Positions 63,462-64,000 of a stretch of DNA of 64,000 nt are shown here, piece after piece (the first letter of the stretch is position 1; each line of letters begins with the position of its first letter). The translations under genes were made by a program, and so were the position numbers. The stretch comes from Exiguobacterium sp. FSL W8-0210 (lineage in GTDB: Bacteria; Bacillota; Bacilli; Exiguobacteriales; Exiguobacteriaceae), in the NCBI RefSeq assembly GCF_038006045.1, contig NZ_JBBOUK010000001.1, positions 909,001 through 973,000 of the forward strand, given 5' to 3'. Under the pieces are notes generated by a model. That model saw nothing but the letters and a program-made list of their open reading frames with translations. It was not told where the DNA came from and ran no database searches.

Positions 63462-63508
63462 CGCAAATTTTTGCGTGCAATATATTGCAAAAAATGCAAA
63501 AGCGTGCA
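63462..63508. promoter_or_regulatory. Upstream activating dyads of the bkd promoter
   Basis: Consecutive palindromes lie 43-89 bp upstream of the sigma-54 promoter: CGCAAATTTTTGCG 63462-63475, TGCAATATATTGCA 63476-63489, TTGCA-N5-TGCAA 63485-63499 and TGCA-N6-TGCA 63495-63508. They are the likely BkdR enhancer. Confidence 0.6.
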
Positions 63509-63550
63509 AAATTAAAGACGTTCTTGCTTAACCTACCGTCTCTTTTGAAT

Positions 63551-63566
63551 TGGCACGAAAATTGCT
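63551..63566 (+). promoter_or_regulatory. Sigma-54 promoter of ptb
   Basis: TGGCAC-N5-TTGCT at 63551-63566 is a consensus -24/-12 element (TGGCACn5TTGCW), 38 nt before the ptb start codon and downstream of the bkdR gene. Confidence 0.9.
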
Positions 63567-63603
63567 ATTACTATTTATGTATGACAGGTGAGGGGGGAAT
63601 ACG

Positions 63604-64000
63604 GTGAGATTCAGTGAAATGGTCGAGCAGGCAGCTCGACTCGAAGATTCCGTCGTTGCGATTGCAGCTGCGGATGACGAAGAAGTGATGGATGCTGTCG
63701 CATTAGCAATTGAGAACGATTTAGCGCGTTTTCATTTGTTCGGGGATGCGACACGGATTCAGCAGATGATTCAAAAGCGAGCATTACGAGAGTCACAGTT
63801 CGTGATCACTCATACTTCTACATCGCAAGAAGCGGCAGAACGTGCCGCTCATGCCGTTCGCAAAGGGGATGCGAGCGTCTTGATGAAAGGTCTTGTTCCG
63901 ACAGCAACGTTCATGAAAGCTGTCTTGAACAAAGAAACGGGTCTGCGTTCAGGGAATGTCTTGTCGCATGTCGCGTTGTTTGAAGTACCGGGGCGTGAAT
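63604..64000 (+). CDS. ptb: Phosphate butyryltransferase, N-terminal part
   Basis: The first 132 codons are present and the gene runs off the window. It starts at GTG 63604 with GAGGGGGG upstream. The sequence includes EQAARLEDSVVAIAAADDEE, FHLFGDA and GDASVLMKGLVPTATFMKAVLN, as in Ptb/Pta-type acyltransferases. It converts branched-chain or butyryl-CoA to acyl phosphate as part of isoleucine, leucine and valine breakdown. As first gene of the bkd operon it lies behind the sigma-54 promoter controlled by BkdR. Confidence 0.88.
   Translation, partial: MRFSEMVEQAARLEDSVVAIAAADDEEVMDAVALAIENDLARFHLFGDATRIQQMIQKRALRESQFVITHTSTSQEAAERAAHAVRKGDASVLMKGLVPTATFMKAVLNKETGLRSGNVLSHVALFEVPGRE

Overview
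The window looks like chromosomal core sequence from a low-to-medium GC Bacillales bacterium, and the best fit is Exiguobacterium. Gene order follows the Bacillus subtilis zur-sodA-pst-glcK-comG-gcv-mntR-efp-acc-dxs-recN-spo0A-bkd arc almost gene for gene. The sporulation genes that sit inside that arc in Bacillus (spoIIIA operon between efp and accB, spoIVB between recN and spo0A) are absent. That fits an asporogenous genus. I see no prophage, insertion sequence, CRISPR array or integrative element.

Layout: 0.2-2.2 kb, zinc uptake operon znuC-znuB-zur with a sigma-A promoter and a Zur-like operator. 2.3-9.4 kb, metabolite repair (nnr), a convergent c-di-GMP pair (an EAL protein and a frameshifted diguanylate cyclase), a HAD nucleotidase, ispG and a membrane protein. 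9.6-13.8 kb, a Na/Pi cotransporter, two tRNAs with CAT anticodons, a cytosolic alpha-amylase and sodA. 13.9-20.7 kb, a class B PBP and the pstSCAB-phoU operon behind a four-repeat Pho box. 20.8-32 kb, a DUF4912 protein with a GH57 enzyme, L33, folate cyclo-ligase, DUF92, ldh behind Rex/Fnr-like dyads, GNAT, M42 peptidase, yqgQ-glcK and an LtaS-type synthase. 32-38 kb, yqgW/X/Y, an MgsR/Spx-like regulator, the complete comGA-GG competence pseudopilus operon and aroK. 38-46 kb, the glycine cleavage operon gcvT-PA-PB, a rhodanese, lipM, mntR, hpt and yqhP/yqhQ. 46-60 kb, aroQ-papA-efp, accBC, nusB-folD-xseAB-ispA, dxs-tlyA, argR-recN-spo0A. 60-64 kb, a DHFR-like protein, an untranslated region of about 555 nt with its own promoter and terminator, yqzF, and the bkd locus (sigma-54 activator plus a truncated ptb behind a canonical sigma-54 promoter).

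Several genes act together. Phosphate uptake is covered by NptA and Pst, with PhoU as sensor partner. LipM octanoylates lipoyl domains, which the glycine cleavage system and the branched-chain keto acid dehydrogenase beyond the window would need. ispG, ispA and dxs belong to MEP/isoprenoid synthesis. accB and accC make the biotin half of acetyl-CoA carboxylase.

The most interesting element is the structured, apparently noncoding transcript at about 60865-61420. It has a strong promoter, a cre-like site upstream, many local helices, no credible ORF and a bidirectional terminator. Its neighbourhood (ispA-dxs-recN-spo0A) resembles that of the OLE RNA of extremophilic Firmicutes, but I cannot confirm membership by eye. 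Other points are a Spo0A retained without spoIVB, three 11-bp-phased TTGTACAA repeats over the mgsR promoter, a GH57-glycosyltransferase fusion, and a one-base frameshift in a diguanylate cyclase.
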